This document shows, one piece after another, positions 7,922 to 16,952 of a stretch of DNA of 64,000 nt. A model generated the notes under the pieces. That model saw nothing but the letters and a program-made list of their open reading frames with translations, made no database searches and was not told where the DNA came from. The position numbers and the translations under genes are program-made. Numbering within the stretch: position 1 is the first letter of the stretch; each line of letters starts with the position of its first letter. This DNA is from Micromonospora carbonacea (GTDB lineage Bacteria; Actinomycetota; Actinomycetes; Mycobacteriales; Micromonosporaceae), in NCBI RefSeq assembly GCF_014205165.1, contig NZ_JACHMZ010000001.1, forward strand, positions 5,190,501 through 5,254,500, in the 5' to 3' direction.

Positions 7922-8730
7922 CGCACTCCGCCTTCCATGACCACATCCTCCCCCACCGGCGCGGGAGGTCGGGGCTGCTCGCCCAACGCCACGCCGACGG
8001 TACCCCCTGACACGTCGAAACGCTCCATCGGCTCGACCGGCCGCGCACCCACCGGACGGCGGGATCTGGGTGGCCGCCCGTCCAGGCCGGAAACGGTGGC
8101 CACATTGACGTACGAGAACCTGTGTTCCCGGCACGGGCCGCGCTCCCGCAGGGCCGCCGTGTGCTCCGCGGTGACGTAGCCCTTGTGCTCGGCGAAGCCG
8201 TAGCCGGGGTACGACGCGTCCAGCTCGACCATGATCCGGTCCCGGGTCACCTTGGCGAGCACGCTGGCCGCCGCGACGCAGGCCGCCACCCGGTCGCCCT
8301 TCCACACCGCGAGCCCCGGCACGTCCAGGCCGTCGACGCCGAAGCCGTCGGTCAGCACGTAGTCCGGCCGGGTGGCCAGCGAGGCGAGGGCCCGGCGCAT
8401 CGCGGCGAGGTTGCACACGTGCAGGCCCCGGGCGTCGACCTCGTCGGCCGGGATCACGACCACCGCGTACGCGAGGGCGCGGGCGACCACCTGGTCGTAG
8501 ACGCGCTCCCGGCTGGCCGGGGTGAGCAGCTTGGAGTCGGCCAGCCCGTCGATCTCGCCGCGCCGCCCCTCCGGCAGCACCGCCGCCGCGGCGACGAGCG
8601 GCCCCGCGCAGGCCCCGCGCCCGGCCTCGTCGGCGCCGGCCACGTGCCGGAAGCCCCGGCGTTGCAGGGCGCGCTCCAGCGCGTACAGCCCGGCCTCCCG
8701 GCGCACGACGGTGCGCGGCGGGGTCAGCAC
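7918..8730 (-). CDS. rnhB: Ribonuclease HII
   Basis: 270 residues. Cleaves RNA in RNA/DNA hybrids and starts removal of misincorporated ribonucleotides. The catalytic DEDD set is visible: GADEAGRGACAGPLVAAA (Asp-Glu), LADSKLLT and the later TDGF Asp, with GDRVAACVAAASVLAKVTRDR and the GYGFAEHKGY motif. A ~40-residue C-terminal tail after SYVNV is low-complexity. GTG 8730 overlaps the Nudix stop by 7 bases; the stop overlaps DUF2469 by 4. One operon with its neighbours. Confidence 0.95.
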   Translation of the reverse strand: MLTPPRTVVRREAGLYALERALQRRGFRHVAGADEAGRGACAGPLVAAAAVLPEGRRGEIDGLADSKLLTPASRERVYDQVVARALAYAVVVIPADEVDARGLHVCNLAAMRRALASLATRPDYVLTDGFGVDGLDVPGLAVWKGDRVAACVAAASVLAKVTRDRIMVELDASYPGYGFAEHKGYVTAEHTAALRERGPCREHRFSYVNVATVSGLDGRPPRSRRPVGARPVEPMERFDVSGGTVGVALGEQPRPPAPVGEDVVMEGGVR

Positions 8731-9275
8731 GGCGCGCCCCCGGCGGTGGACCCGACGTCGGCGGACCCGGCGGGTGCGGCGGACCCGGCGGGCGGGGCCG
8801 GCGGGTCGGCCGGCTCGGGGCGCGCGGCGAGCGCGCGGCGCAGCAACGCCGGCAGGTCGGCCGGGTAGTAGCGCTCGGTCGTGGCCGCCAGCTCGTCGAG
8901 CGGCCACCAGCGGTGCCCGGTGATGCTGGCCCGCTCGACGGCGTCGAGGCCCGCCGTGTCGACCTCCCACCCCGCCACGCGGGCCAGGAAGAACTGCTGC
9001 TCCTGCTCGTAGTAGGCGGCGCCGAACGGGAACCGGATCCGCTCCTGCTCCACCGGCTCGCCCAGCTCGGCCGGGGTCAGCCGCAGGCCCGTCTCCTCGG
9101 CCAGCTCCCGGGCGGCGGCCGCCGCCGGGGACTCCCCCGGCTCCAGCCCGCCGCCGGGGGTCAGCCAGTATCGGTGGTCGGGCCGCGCCGGGTCGTGCCC
9201 GGCGAGGAGCAGCACCCGGCCGGCGGCGTCGACGAGCAGCACGCGCGCCGCGCGTCGGGGGGTGTAGACCGTCAC
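8724..9275 (-). CDS. NUDIX hydrolase
   Basis: 183 residues. Hydrolyses nucleoside diphosphates linked to another group; substrate not predictable. The Nudix box is complete: GGLEPGESPAAAAARELAEETGL (about residues 43-65). The start VTVYTPRRAARVLLVD (GTG 9275) is typical of actinobacterial members that sit between lepB and rnhB; an in-frame ATG at 9311 would add 12 residues. The C-terminal ~25 residues are Pro/Ala/Gly-rich and overlap the rnhB start. Confidence 0.88.
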   Translation of the reverse strand: MTVYTPRRAARVLLVDAAGRVLLLAGHDPARPDHRYWLTPGGGLEPGESPAAAAARELAEETGLRLTPAELGEPVEQERIRFPFGAAYYEQEQQFFLARVAGWEVDTAGLDAVERASITGHRWWPLDELAATTERYYPADLPALLRRALAARPEPADPPAPPAGSAAPAGSADVGSTAGGAPC

Positions 9276-9346
9276 CGTCCCAGCCTGCCAGACGCCGCGC
9301 CGGACGCCCATGCCCACCCGGGGGCCGCTGGGGTCGCGCAGGCCGA

Positions 9347-9982
9347 TCAGGGGTTGGGTACGTCGTCGAACGACTTCGGCACGGTGAGCCACGTGGCCCG
9401 GTCGACCGGCCAGAAGACGGTGAACGCCCGCCCGACCACCTGGTCCTCGGGAATGGTGGCGCTGTCGATGTTCTGGCCCGACTGCTGCCAGTGCTCCAGC
9501 GAGTCGCCGGACGCCGAGCGGTGGTCGCCCATCACCCACAGCCGCCCCTGCGGCACGGTGATGTCGAACTCCTGGTCGGCGGCCTTGTCCTGCTGGCCGT
9601 TGGCCGAGTAGATGTACGGCTCGTCGATCGGCTTGCCGTTGATCATGATCCGCTCCTGCGGGTCGCAGCAGACCACGTGGTCGCCGCCGACGCCGATCAC
9701 CCGCTTGATGAAGTCCTCGCCGTCGGGGTTGCCGCTCCACTCGGTCGGTGCCTTGAACACCACGACCTCGCCCCGGTGCGGTGACCGGAAGTCGTAGACC
9801 AGCTTGTTGACCAGCACCCGATCATTGATCTGGAGGGTGTTCTCCATGGACGGCGACGGGATGTAGAAGGTCTGGAGCACGAAGGCCCGCACCAGCACCG
9901 CTACCAGGATCGCCACGCCCAGGAGGATGGGCAGCTCCTTCCAGAAGGAGCCGCTCTTCTTGTCGGTCTGCTCGTCAATCAC
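9347..9982 (-). CDS. lepB: Signal peptidase I (second copy)
   Basis: 211 residues. Membrane-bound Ser/Lys protease of family S26 that removes signal peptides after Sec/Tat export. An N-terminal membrane segment (ILLGVAILVAVLVRAFV, ~19-36) is followed by box B with catalytic Ser (IPSPSMENTL, ~45), box D with the Lys general base (GEDFIKRVIGVGGD) and box E (VMGDHRSASGDS). GTG 9982 overlaps the stop of the upstream lepB paralogue as GTGA. Single N-terminal membrane anchor, no C-terminal one, unlike its partner. Confidence 0.94.
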   Translation of the reverse strand: MIDEQTDKKSGSFWKELPILLGVAILVAVLVRAFVLQTFYIPSPSMENTLQINDRVLVNKLVYDFRSPHRGEVVVFKAPTEWSGNPDGEDFIKRVIGVGGDHVVCCDPQERIMINGKPIDEPYIYSANGQQDKAADQEFDITVPQGRLWVMGDHRSASGDSLEHWQQSGQNIDSATIPEDQVVGRAFTVFWPVDRATWLTVPKSFDDVPNP

Positions 9983-10863
9983 GGGTGGAGCCTACGTCGC
10001 CGCAGGCGGACCGGCCGCCCGGAACGCGCGAGAACGGACAGCGCAGCCGAGACCGGTAGGAGCAGCAGCACACCGCCCGTGCCGCTGGGCCGCACCGGGG
10101 CCAGGGGCTGCCCGGCCGCCGGGGTGGGCCCGGTGACCGTCGCGAAGGTCTCCGGCACCGGCAGCGACGCCCACCGCGACGACGGCCAGACCACCGCGAA
10201 CGCCCGGCCGACGACGTTCTCGATCGGCACCGGGCCCTGGCAGCGGGCGTCCTGGGAGACGAGCCGGTGGTCGCCCATGACGAAGATCTGGCCGGGCGGG
10301 ACGACCACCTCGTCGAAGCGCCGCGACCGGCACTCGGCGGGGTTGGGCGGCAGGTCCAGCGGCGAGTCGCGGATCACGTACGGCTCGTCGAGCGGAATGT
10401 CGTTGACGGTGACCCGGCCCTGGGCGTCGCAGCAGCGGACCCGGTCCCCGGGCACGCCGATCACCCGCTTGATGAAGTCCTTCTCGCCGGGGCGGCTCAC
10501 CCCGACCAGGTCGCCGACGGTGCGGCCGAACTTGCCGACGATCCCGGGCTCGGGCTCCTGGACCTCCTGGGCGACCCACTTGTCGGTGCCCCGGAAGACC
10601 ACCACCTCGCCGCGCTGCGGGTCGCGGACGTCGTAGACGACCTTGTTGACCAGCACCCGGTCGTTGACGAGCAGGGTGTCCTCCATGGAGCCGGAGGGGA
10701 TGAAGAACGCCTGGAGCAGGAAGGTGCGGATCAGCACCGCCAGGCAGAAGGCGACGACCAACAGCAGCGGCAGCTCCTGCCACAGCGGCATCTGCCGGCG
10801 GGACCGTCGTTCCCGCCGACGCCACGGATCGACCGCGTCGCCCTCGTCAAGCGTGCGCACCAT
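9979..10863 (-). CDS. lepB: Signal peptidase I (first copy, with C-terminal hydrophobic tail)
   Basis: 294 residues. Same S26 motifs as its neighbour: a membrane segment at ~30-47, Ser in IPSGSMEDTL (~58), Lys in GEKDFIKRVIGVPGD and VMGDHRLVSQD. It is larger, with an insertion before box D and a second hydrophobic stretch near the C-terminus (GGVLLLLPVSAALSVLA, ~262-278) followed by Arg-rich residues, giving a probable second membrane anchor. Streptomyces also carries clustered signal peptidases of one- and two-anchor types. Tandem, overlapping genes suggest parallel but distinct substrate sets. Confidence 0.93.
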   Translation of the reverse strand: MVRTLDEGDAVDPWRRRERRSRRQMPLWQELPLLLVVAFCLAVLIRTFLLQAFFIPSGSMEDTLLVNDRVLVNKVVYDVRDPQRGEVVVFRGTDKWVAQEVQEPEPGIVGKFGRTVGDLVGVSRPGEKDFIKRVIGVPGDRVRCCDAQGRVTVNDIPLDEPYVIRDSPLDLPPNPAECRSRRFDEVVVPPGQIFVMGDHRLVSQDARCQGPVPIENVVGRAFAVVWPSSRWASLPVPETFATVTGPTPAAGQPLAPVRPSGTGGVLLLLPVSAALSVLARSGRPVRLRRRRLHP

Positions 10864-10888
10864 GCCACTCCCCGGTTCGCAGAAACGC

Positions 10889-10932
10889 CACTACCGCCCG
10901 GGAGCCTCGACGAGGCCCCACGGGCGGTAGTG
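10889..10932 (-). terminator. Strong hairpin downstream of rplS
   Basis: A perfect 12-bp stem CACTACCGCCCG / CGGGCGGTAGTG (10889-10900 with 10921-10932) has a second small stem GCCTC/GAGGC nested in its loop. It lies 125 bases past the rplS stop and 26 bases before the first lepB start, so it probably ends rplS transcription and insulates the lepB operon. Confidence 0.75.
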
Positions 10933-11056
10933 GGACGATCCGCGACCACGGCTGACGCCGCGACGCATCGATGCCCGCCTGCGCCCGTGCGACCAGCGTA
11001 ACCGGGCCGGGCCCGTACGACATCCGCGCAGCTCAGGCGGCGTGGCGAGCGGGAAG

Positions 11057-11413
11057 TCAGCTAGGCTGCTTCTCGCGGCGCTCCTTGATCTTGGCCTTCT
11101 TGCCCCGCAGCTCGCGCAGGTAGTAGAGCTTGGCGCGGCGCACGGCGCCACGGGTCACGATCTCGATCCGGTCGATCGCCGGGCTGTTCACCGGGTAGGT
11201 CCGCTCGACACCCACGCCGAAGCTCATCTTGCGGACCGAGAAGGTCTCGCGCAGGCCGTCACCCTGGCGGCGGATGACGACGCCCTGGAAGATCTGGACC
11301 CGGGACCGGCTGCCCTCGACGACCCGCGCGTGCACCTTGACGGTGTCACCGGCGCGGAACTGGGGGATGTCGACCCGCTTCGACTGGGCGTCAAGGGCGT
11401 CCAGGATGTTCAT
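11057..11413 (-). CDS. rplS: 50S ribosomal protein L19
   Basis: 118 residues, normal length. Located at the 30S-50S interface. Typical core: [48 protein letters not shown] and [18 protein letters not shown] 11413 ([10 protein letters not shown]) is chosen over the upstream in-frame start at 11443 because it matches the family N-terminus and has GAGGAC at Shine-Dalgarno distance. Transcribed alone between two terminator-like hairpins. Confidence 0.97.
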   Translation of the reverse strand: MNILDALDAQSKRVDIPQFRAGDTVKVHARVVEGSRSRVQIFQGVVIRRQGDGLRETFSVRKMSFGVGVERTYPVNSPAIDRIEIVTRGAVRRAKLYYLRELRGKKAKIKERREKQPS

Positions 11414-11488
11414 CGCTGTGTCCTCGTGAGGCTCACGGCGCACCGTCAGTCGGTGCGCGGATGGGTGATTCTGATCCCCGGGTGGCGA

Positions 11489-11530
11489 CCGCGGGCGGCC
11501 CCGGTCGAGGATCCTCGCAGCCGCCCGCGG
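11489..11530 (-). terminator. Hairpin between trmD and rplS
   Basis: An 11-bp perfect stem CCGCGGGCGGC / GCCGCCCGCGG (11489-11499 with 11520-11530) encloses the palindrome CGAGGATCCTCG. It lies in the 140 bases after the trmD stop and before rplS, and probably terminates or attenuates the rpsP-trmD operon. Confidence 0.65.
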
Positions 11531-11553
11531 CGCGGGCGGTTACGGCAACCTCC

Positions 11554-12342
11554 CTACTTTGCCACATCCCCCGCCGGCAGCGGAAATCCGGCCCGGTCCA
11601 GGGCCGCCCGGTCCCGTTTGTCCAGGCTCGCCGGGTCGAGCGCGGCGAGCAGGTCGGGCCGGCGGGCGGCGGTGCGGGTCAGCGCCTCGTCGCGCCGCCA
11701 GCGGGCGATCCGGCCGTGGTCGCCGGAGCGCAGCACCTCCGGCACCTCGTGCCCGCGCCAGCTCGCCGGCTTGGTGTACATCGGCGCCTCCAGCAGCCCG
11801 TGGGCGTGCGACTCGTCGTCCAGCGAGCCGGCGTTGCCGAGCACCCCGGGCAGCAGCCGGGTCACGGCCTCCAGGATCACCAGCACGGCCACCTCGCCGC
11901 CGAAGAGCACGTAGTCGCCGAGGGAGACCTCCGTCACCCGCATCCGGGTCGCGGCGTGGTCGAGCACCCGCTGGTCGATGCCCTCGTACCGGCCGCAGGC
12001 GAAGAGCAGGTGCGACTCGGCGGCCAGTTCGTGCGCCATGGCCTGCGTGAACGGCTCGCCGGCCGGCGACGGCACCAGCAGCCGGGGCAGGGTCACGCCG
12101 TCCGGGGCCAGCTCGGCCGGGGCGAGGGCGTCGAGCGCCTCGCCCCACGGCTCGGGCCGCATCACCATCCCGGGCCCGCCGCCGTAGGGCGTGTCGTCGA
12201 CCGTGCGGTGCACGTCGTGGGTCCAGCTCCGCAGGTCGTGTACGGCCAGCCGCAGCGTCCCGGCGGCCCGGGCCCGGCCGATCAGCGACAGGTCGAGCGG
12301 GGCGAGGTACTCGGGGAAGATCGACACGACGTCGACGCGCAT
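11554..12342 (-). CDS. trmD: tRNA (guanine37-N1)-methyltransferase TrmD
   Basis: 262 residues. SPOUT enzyme methylating G37 of tRNAs with SAM. The knotted SAM site is recognisable: [27 protein letters not shown] (~110-122) and [31 protein letters not shown] (trefoil knot region, ~137-167). The C-terminal helical domain ends with the expected PAGDVAK-like tail. ATG 12342 ([13 protein letters not shown]) is the family start. Fourth gene of the rpsP operon, 19 bases after rimM. Confidence 0.96.
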   Translation of the reverse strand: MRVDVVSIFPEYLAPLDLSLIGRARAAGTLRLAVHDLRSWTHDVHRTVDDTPYGGGPGMVMRPEPWGEALDALAPAELAPDGVTLPRLLVPSPAGEPFTQAMAHELAAESHLLFACGRYEGIDQRVLDHAATRMRVTEVSLGDYVLFGGEVAVLVILEAVTRLLPGVLGNAGSLDDESHAHGLLEAPMYTKPASWRGHEVPEVLRSGDHGRIARWRRDEALTRTAARRPDLLAALDPASLDKRDRAALDRAGFPLPAGDVAK

Positions 12343-12361
12343 GCGCGGGTGCTCCAGGGAC

Positions 12362-12919
12362 CTAGAGGTCGAGCAGGCCGCCGGGCGGGTCGACGACGAC
12401 GCGACCGCCGGCGAGGTCGACCTCGGGCACGATCGCCCTGACGAACGGGATGAGCGCGGTGCGCCCCTCGGGGCGGCGCAGCACCAGCAGGTCCGACGCG
12501 GGCGCGTGGTCGATCTTGACCACCTCGCCGAGGTGCTCACCGGCCGGGGTGACCGCCGCCAGCCCGACGAGCTGGTGGTCGTGGAACTCCTCCGGGTCCT
12601 CCGGCGGGGCGACGTCGGCGCTGTCCACCCCCAGCAGGGTGCCGCGCAGCGCCTCGGCGACGTCGCGCTCCAGCACACCCTCGAAGGCGACCAGCAGCCG
12701 CCCCTGGTGCCAGCGGGCGGACTCGACGGTCAGCGCGGCCGGGACCCGGAACGGCACGCCGGGGCCGGGGGCCGGGTTGGCCGGCGGCGTCGCGCCCGGC
12801 TCGGTAGCGAGTACCGAGCCGGGCGCGAAGCGTGCCTCGGGCTCGTCGGTGCGCACCTCGACGGTGACCTCACCACGGATGCCGTGCGGCTTGCCGATCC
12901 GGCCGACGATGAGCCGCAT
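12362..12919 (-). CDS. rimM: Ribosome maturation factor RimM
   Basis: 185 residues. Binds S19 and assists 30S head assembly. The N-terminal RimM domain starts [28 protein letters not shown] (residues 1-28) and the C-terminal PRC-barrel covers ~105-180 ([23 protein letters not shown]). A short Pro-rich insertion between the domains is typical of high-GC relatives. The ATG overlaps the KH-protein stop by one base (TGATG). Third gene of the operon. Confidence 0.95.
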   Translation of the reverse strand: MRLIVGRIGKPHGIRGEVTVEVRTDEPEARFAPGSVLATEPGATPPANPAPGPGVPFRVPAALTVESARWHQGRLLVAFEGVLERDVAEALRGTLLGVDSADVAPPEDPEEFHDHQLVGLAAVTPAGEHLGEVVKIDHAPASDLLVLRRPEGRTALIPFVRAIVPEVDLAGGRVVVDPPGGLLDL

Positions 12920-13152
12920 CAGTACGAGTCGACGATGTCGACGCGCACGCCGCGCCCACCGATGGAGCCGATCACCTGGCGCAGCGCCTTGGCGGTCCGG
13001 CCGGACCGCCCGATCACCGTGCCGAGATCCTCCGGGTGCACGCGGACTTCCAGCCGCTTGCCCCGACGGTTGTCGACCAGCCGGACCCGGACGTCGTCCG
13101 GGTGGTCGACGATGCCCTTGACCAGGTGCTCAAGCGCCGGACGCAGTGCCAT
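12919..13152 (-). CDS. khpA: KH-domain RNA-binding protein (KhpA family)
   Basis: 77 residues. A single KH domain with the GxxG-type loop (VIGRSGRTAKALRQVI, ~47-62). KhpA-type proteins sit between rpsP and rimM in many bacteria and bind RNA, often with KhpB/Jag. Complete for the family: ALEHLVKGIVDHPDDVRV at the start and RVDIVDSY at the end. It starts one base after the rpsP stop, so it is coupled to rpsP. Confidence 0.93.
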   Translation of the reverse strand: MALRPALEHLVKGIVDHPDDVRVRLVDNRRGKRLEVRVHPEDLGTVIGRSGRTAKALRQVIGSIGGRGVRVDIVDSY

Positions 13153-13153
13153 G

Positions 13154-13615
13154 TCAGGCCTGCTCGCCGGCGGCGTCCGCCGCGGGCTGCTCCTCGGCCT
13201 TCGGCGCCTGCTCGGCGGCCGGGGCCTCGGCCTTGGCGGCCTTCTTGGCCGGCTTCGTCGGGGCGTCGGCCAGGCCGGCGGCGGCCTTCGCCTCGGCCTC
13301 GTACGCCGCCTTGCGGTCGGCGCGCTCGGCGGCGACCTTCAGCGGCGGCGGGGCCGGCAGGCCCTTGAACTTCTGCCAGTCACCGGTCAGCTCCAGCAGG
13401 CGCTGCACGGCGTCGCTCGGCTGCGCGCCGACGGACAGCCAGTACTGGACCCGCTCCGACTTGACCTCGATCACCGAAGGGTCCTCCTTCGGCTGGTACA
13501 CACCGACGAACTCGATCGCGCGACCGTCACGCTTGGAGCGCGAGTCGGCGACGACGATGCGGTACTGCGGGTTGCGGATCTTGCCCATCCGCAGGAGCCG
13601 GATCTTTACGGCCAC
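13154..13615 (-). CDS. rpsP: 30S ribosomal protein S16 with long Ala/Lys-rich tail
   Basis: 153 residues. The conserved S16 fold covers ~1-80 ([40 protein letters not shown]). The final ~65 residues are a low-complexity Ala/Glu/Lys/Pro extension as in other actinobacteria, nearly doubling the usual ~85-residue length. Start GTG 13615 with AGGAGCG upstream. It leads the rpsP-KH-rimM-trmD operon; the 254 bases upstream, up to the DUF402 gene, should hold the operon promoter, which I could not pin down. Confidence 0.96.
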   Translation of the reverse strand: MAVKIRLLRMGKIRNPQYRIVVADSRSKRDGRAIEFVGVYQPKEDPSVIEVKSERVQYWLSVGAQPSDAVQRLLELTGDWQKFKGLPAPPPLKVAAERADRKAAYEAEAKAAAGLADAPTKPAKKAAKAEAPAAEQAPKAEEQPAADAAGEQA

Positions 13616-13869
13616 AGTTGTTTCGCTCCTGTTGCGATCTCACCGGCCCGGTCCGGGCGGTGCACGGGTGAGCGCCGACCGGCACAGTGGGGTTGGGCCG
13701 GAGACTGCTCGGTGGACTGGCGACGCGCCCGGGGTAGAGGGCGCCGGACGCGCGCCGGATACCAGCGACCCATTCTGCCAGATCGGGCCGGGATTCCTCA
13801 CATCGGCCGGCCGGGCCGCTGCCCGGCGGCACCGGAACGCGCGTTTCGCGCTGTTTGTGGTGGTTCGCG

Positions 13870-14517
13870 TCAGCGGGCGGGCGGGCGGTCCCAGCCCGGC
13901 GGCAGCGCCCCCGGCACGTCCCAGCCGGGCGGCGGGACGAAGTCGCACCAGGTGCCGTCGAACGGGAACTCACCGGCCTCGGCGCGGGCGATCACCCGCT
14001 TCCCCTCGGCCCGGACCGCGGCCTCGTCGGCCACCCAGTAGTCGGCGGGGAAGGCCAGCCGCTCGGCGAACTCCTCCTCGTCCTTCCACTCCCAGGTGCG
14101 GTCGGGCCGGATCACCACGTCGAGATCCTGGTCGACCATGTCCACCCCGGCCAGGTCACCGTCGTCCCAGCGCACGCCGGGCTCCTCCAGGTTGACGTAC
14201 CAGTGGCTGAACCGGCCGGCGGCGTCGGAGAACCACCAGACGGAGTGCGCCTCGCCCACGGGCAGGAACTTCAGCAGCGCCGGCCCGTTCCACCGCCCGC
14301 GGGCCAACCGGTACGACGAAGTGATCCACTCGGTGAACGGCACCGCCCGCATGCCGAGCCCGGCCGCGGTCACCTCGTTGGCCACCGGCGAGTCGCGGGC
14401 GACGTAGAGCAGCAGGCCGCGCTCGTCGTCGCTGACCACCCGCCCCGTCCGGACCCAGCCGATCCGGCCGTGCCGGACGTTGCGGTGCACGATCAGCCGG
14501 CCGGGCGCGAACCTCAT
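13870..14517 (-). CDS. DUF402 domain protein (FomD-like)
   Basis: 215 residues. Matches the DUF402 fold shared with FomD, a nucleotidyl-phosphonate hydrolase, and RNase G/E-associated proteins. Seen are WITSSYRLARGRWNG, the conserved SVWWFSDAAGRFSHWYVNLEEPGVRWDDG and the acidic VDMVDQDLDVVI, thought to bind metal. In actinobacteria such genes lie near the rpsP operon without known role. Ends in a Pro/Gly/Trp-rich tail. Confidence 0.82.
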   Translation of the reverse strand: MRFAPGRLIVHRNVRHGRIGWVRTGRVVSDDERGLLLYVARDSPVANEVTAAGLGMRAVPFTEWITSSYRLARGRWNGPALLKFLPVGEAHSVWWFSDAAGRFSHWYVNLEEPGVRWDDGDLAGVDMVDQDLDVVIRPDRTWEWKDEEEFAERLAFPADYWVADEAAVRAEGKRVIARAEAGEFPFDGTWCDFVPPPGWDVPGALPPGWDRPPAR

Positions 14518-14667
14518 GGCACCGACCCTATCGGTCTGGCGGCGCCGGCCGGCGGCGGCACCGCCCGGCCCGTGGGCCCGTGTTCCGACACCCGCTCGGC
14601 CGTTCCGGGCCGTCGCCCCCGTCGCCGGATCGGAGCACCAGGAATCCCCACGACGGTCGGCACACGA

Positions 14668-14700
14668 GAAGGGCGGCCGGCGTGGTGCCGGCCGCCCTTC
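14668..14700. terminator. Perfect 14-bp hairpin after proS
   Basis: GAAGGGCGGCCGGC (14668-14681) pairs exactly with GCCGGCCGCCCTTC (14687-14700) across a 5-base loop. It lies 17 bases past the proS stop and ~150 bases before the DUF402 start. The CCCTTC arm gives a pyrimidine-rich 3' side in either direction, so it may act bidirectionally, mainly for proS. Confidence 0.8.
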
Positions 14701-14716
14701 TTCCGCAGGCGGTGCG

Positions 14717-16123
14717 TCAGTAGGCGCGGGCCAGGATCGCGACCAGGTCCGGCTCGTCCTCCGAGTCGGGGACGGAGCCGTCGGCGCGCAGCAGGCAGCG
14801 CACCGTCACGCCCTGGCCGTTCGCCTCGGCCTCGCCGGCCACGCCGACCGCCGACCACGGCACGCGGGCCCAGCCGGTGGCGGCCGCCTCGATCGCCTCG
14901 GCGAGCGTGGCCACCTCCACGGTGCGGGACCGGCGGTGGTCCAGGGCCTGATCGTGCAGGGCGCGCTGGTCGGCCTCCAGGGCGGCCAGCACCGCGCCGA
15001 CCACGTCGGCGACCGGGGTCGGCGACTTCGAGCCGTCCGTGCGCCGGACCACGACCGCGTTGCCGGCGGCCAGGTCGCGGGGGCCGACCTCCACGCGTAC
15101 CGGATAGCCGCGCAGCTCGGCGTCGACGGCCCGGCGGCCGAACGCGGTGTCGGTGCGGTCGTCGAGCGCGACCCGGACCCCGGCGTCGCGCAGGCCGTCG
15201 CGCAGCTTGGCCGCCGCCTCGCCGACGCCCTCGCCGTCCTTGACGATCATCACGTACGCCTGCACGGGCGCCAGCCTCGGCGGGACCCGCAGGCCGTTGT
15301 CGTCGCCGTGGGCCATGATCAGGCCGCCGAGCATCCGGGTCGAGGTGCCCCACGACGTCGTCCACGCGTGCTCCCGGCCGCCCTCGGCCGAGGAGTAGCT
15401 GATGTCGAACGCCTTGGCGAAGTTCTGCCCCAGCTCGTGACTGGTGCCGAGCTGGAGGGCCTTGCCGTCGCCCATCATGCCCTCGCACGTGTAGGTGGCG
15501 GTGGCCCCGGCGAAGCGCTCCCGGGCGGTCTTGAGGCCCACCACGACCGGGATGCCGAGCACGTTGACCATCAGGTCCTCGTACGCCTCGTGCAGGATCT
15601 TGCGGGCGTACGCGCGGGCGTCCTCCCGGGTGGCGTGGGCGGTGTGCCCCTCCTGCCAGAGGAACTCGCTGGTGCGCAGGAACACGCGCGGGCGCAGCTC
15701 CCAGCGGACCACGTTCGCCCACTGGTTGAGCAGCAGCGGCAGGTCCCGGTAGGAGTCGATCCACTTGGCCATGAACTCGCCGATCACCGTCTCGCTGGTG
15801 GGGCGCACCACCACCGGCTCGGCGAGCTGCTTGCCGCCGCCGTGGGTGACCACCGCCAGCTCCGGCGAGAAGCCCTCGACGTGCTCGGCCTCGCGCTTGA
15901 GGTAGCTCTCCGGGATGAACAGCGGGAAGTACGCGTTCTCCGCGCCGGCCGCCTTGATCCGGGCGTCCATCTCGGCCTGCATCCGCTCCCAGATGGCGTA
16001 GCCGGCCGGTCGGATGACCATGGTCCCGCGGACCGGGCCGTTGTCGGCCAGCTTCGCCTTGGCGATCAGGTCCTGGTACCAGCGGGGAAAGTCCTCCGCA
16101 CGGGGAGTGAGCACGCGTGCCAT
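14717..16123 (-). CDS. proS: Prolyl-tRNA synthetase, short archaeal/eukaryotic-like type
   Basis: 468 residues. Class II enzyme charging tRNA-Pro. Motif 1 (GTMVIRPAGYAIWERMQ), motif 2 (RTSEFLWQEGHTAHAT) and motif 3 (GGLIMAHGDDNGLRVPP, ~270) are present, plus the PTSETVIGEFMAKW proline-site segment and a C-terminal zinc/anticodon-type domain ending in the conserved ...ILARAY. The length and the lack of an inserted editing domain separate it from the ~570-residue bacterial type. ATG 16123 starts MARVLTPRAEDFPRWYQ. A second proS elsewhere is possible. Confidence 0.94.
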   Translation of the reverse strand: MARVLTPRAEDFPRWYQDLIAKAKLADNGPVRGTMVIRPAGYAIWERMQAEMDARIKAAGAENAYFPLFIPESYLKREAEHVEGFSPELAVVTHGGGKQLAEPVVVRPTSETVIGEFMAKWIDSYRDLPLLLNQWANVVRWELRPRVFLRTSEFLWQEGHTAHATREDARAYARKILHEAYEDLMVNVLGIPVVVGLKTARERFAGATATYTCEGMMGDGKALQLGTSHELGQNFAKAFDISYSSAEGGREHAWTTSWGTSTRMLGGLIMAHGDDNGLRVPPRLAPVQAYVMIVKDGEGVGEAAAKLRDGLRDAGVRVALDDRTDTAFGRRAVDAELRGYPVRVEVGPRDLAAGNAVVVRRTDGSKSPTPVADVVGAVLAALEADQRALHDQALDHRRSRTVEVATLAEAIEAAATGWARVPWSAVGVAGEAEANGQGVTVRCLLRADGSVPDSEDEPDLVAILARAY

Positions 16124-16284
16124 GACCGCACATCCTATGCGCCCCGCCACACGACGCCGTCATCGGGCGCGCTCCCGCCCGCGCCGTCCCCGCCGGGGCC
16201 GGATCGTCACCCGGCGCGGCAAGGGCCCGTTCGTCGGTGCGCGGGCCACGACACCACTCAGGCCGGCCGTAGACTTCGGCCACG

Positions 16285-16875
16285 ATGGGTGAAGTGAGGG
16301 ACGCCGCCCGGCAGCGGCTGCGCGACGGCATCGTCGACGCCGCCCGGGCGCAGACGATCGCCGGGGGCTGGGACGGCGTGCGGATGGGCGGGGTGGCCGC
16401 CGCCGCCGGGGTGAGCCGGCAGACGGTCTACAACGAGTTCGGCACCAAGGCGGGGCTGGCCGAGGCGCTGGCCCGGCGCGAGGTGGACCGGTTCGTCACC
16501 GACGTGCGGGCCCGCCTCGACGAGCACGGCGACGACCTGCGCGCGGCGGCGTACGCGGCGATCGCGCACACCCTCGCCGCGGCGGCCGACAACCCGCTGA
16601 TCAAGGCGATCCTGACCAGCGCCCGGGGCGGGTCGGACGAGCTGTTGCCCTACCTGACGACGCGCGCCGAGCTGGTGCTCACCGAGTCGACCGCCGTGCT
16701 GCTGGAGTGGGCCGGCGGGCACCTGCCCGCCGCCGACCCGGCCGCGCTGGCGTTCGCCGCCGACACCGTCGTCCGGCTGGTGGTCAGCCACATCGTGCTG
16801 CCCCGCTCCCCCGTCGAGCAGACCGCCGACGCCCTCGCCACCCTGGCCACCCGCCTCTTCGCCACGCTCCCCTGA
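16285..16875 (+). CDS. TetR/AcrR family regulator
   Basis: 196 residues. The N-terminal TetR helix-turn-helix covers ~15-60 (WDGVRMGGVAAAAGVSRQTVYNEFGTKAGLAEAL). The C-terminal ligand/dimer domain matches actinobacterial TetR proteins that pair a 'DNPLIKAIL' segment with helical repeats. It stands between proS and a convergent amidohydrolase, so its target is not obvious; TetR proteins usually repress their own or adjacent genes. ATG 16285 is preceded by a short AT-poor spacer without a clear Shine-Dalgarno. Its stop lies inside a tandem repeat. Confidence 0.88.
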   Translation: MGEVRDAARQRLRDGIVDAARAQTIAGGWDGVRMGGVAAAAGVSRQTVYNEFGTKAGLAEALARREVDRFVTDVRARLDEHGDDLRAAAYAAIAHTLAAAADNPLIKAILTSARGGSDELLPYLTTRAELVLTESTAVLLEWAGGHLPAADPAALAFAADTVVRLVVSHIVLPRSPVEQTADALATLATRLFATLP

Positions 16876-16924
16876 CCCACGCTCCCCTGACCCACGCCTC
16901 CCTGGCCCACACCCTCCCCTGACC
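16862..16924. repeat. 15-bp tandem repeat spanning the TetR stop codon
   Basis: CCACGCTCCCCTGAC occurs twice exactly (16862-16876, 16877-16891), then as two diverged units up to 16924. The TGA in unit 1 is the TetR stop; units 2 and 4 keep TGA in register and unit 3 has TGG. The array extends the gene end into the spacer before the amidohydrolase. Confidence 0.85.
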
Positions 16925-16952
16925 AGCGCCGCGCGGGGCGGCGCGGCGACGG

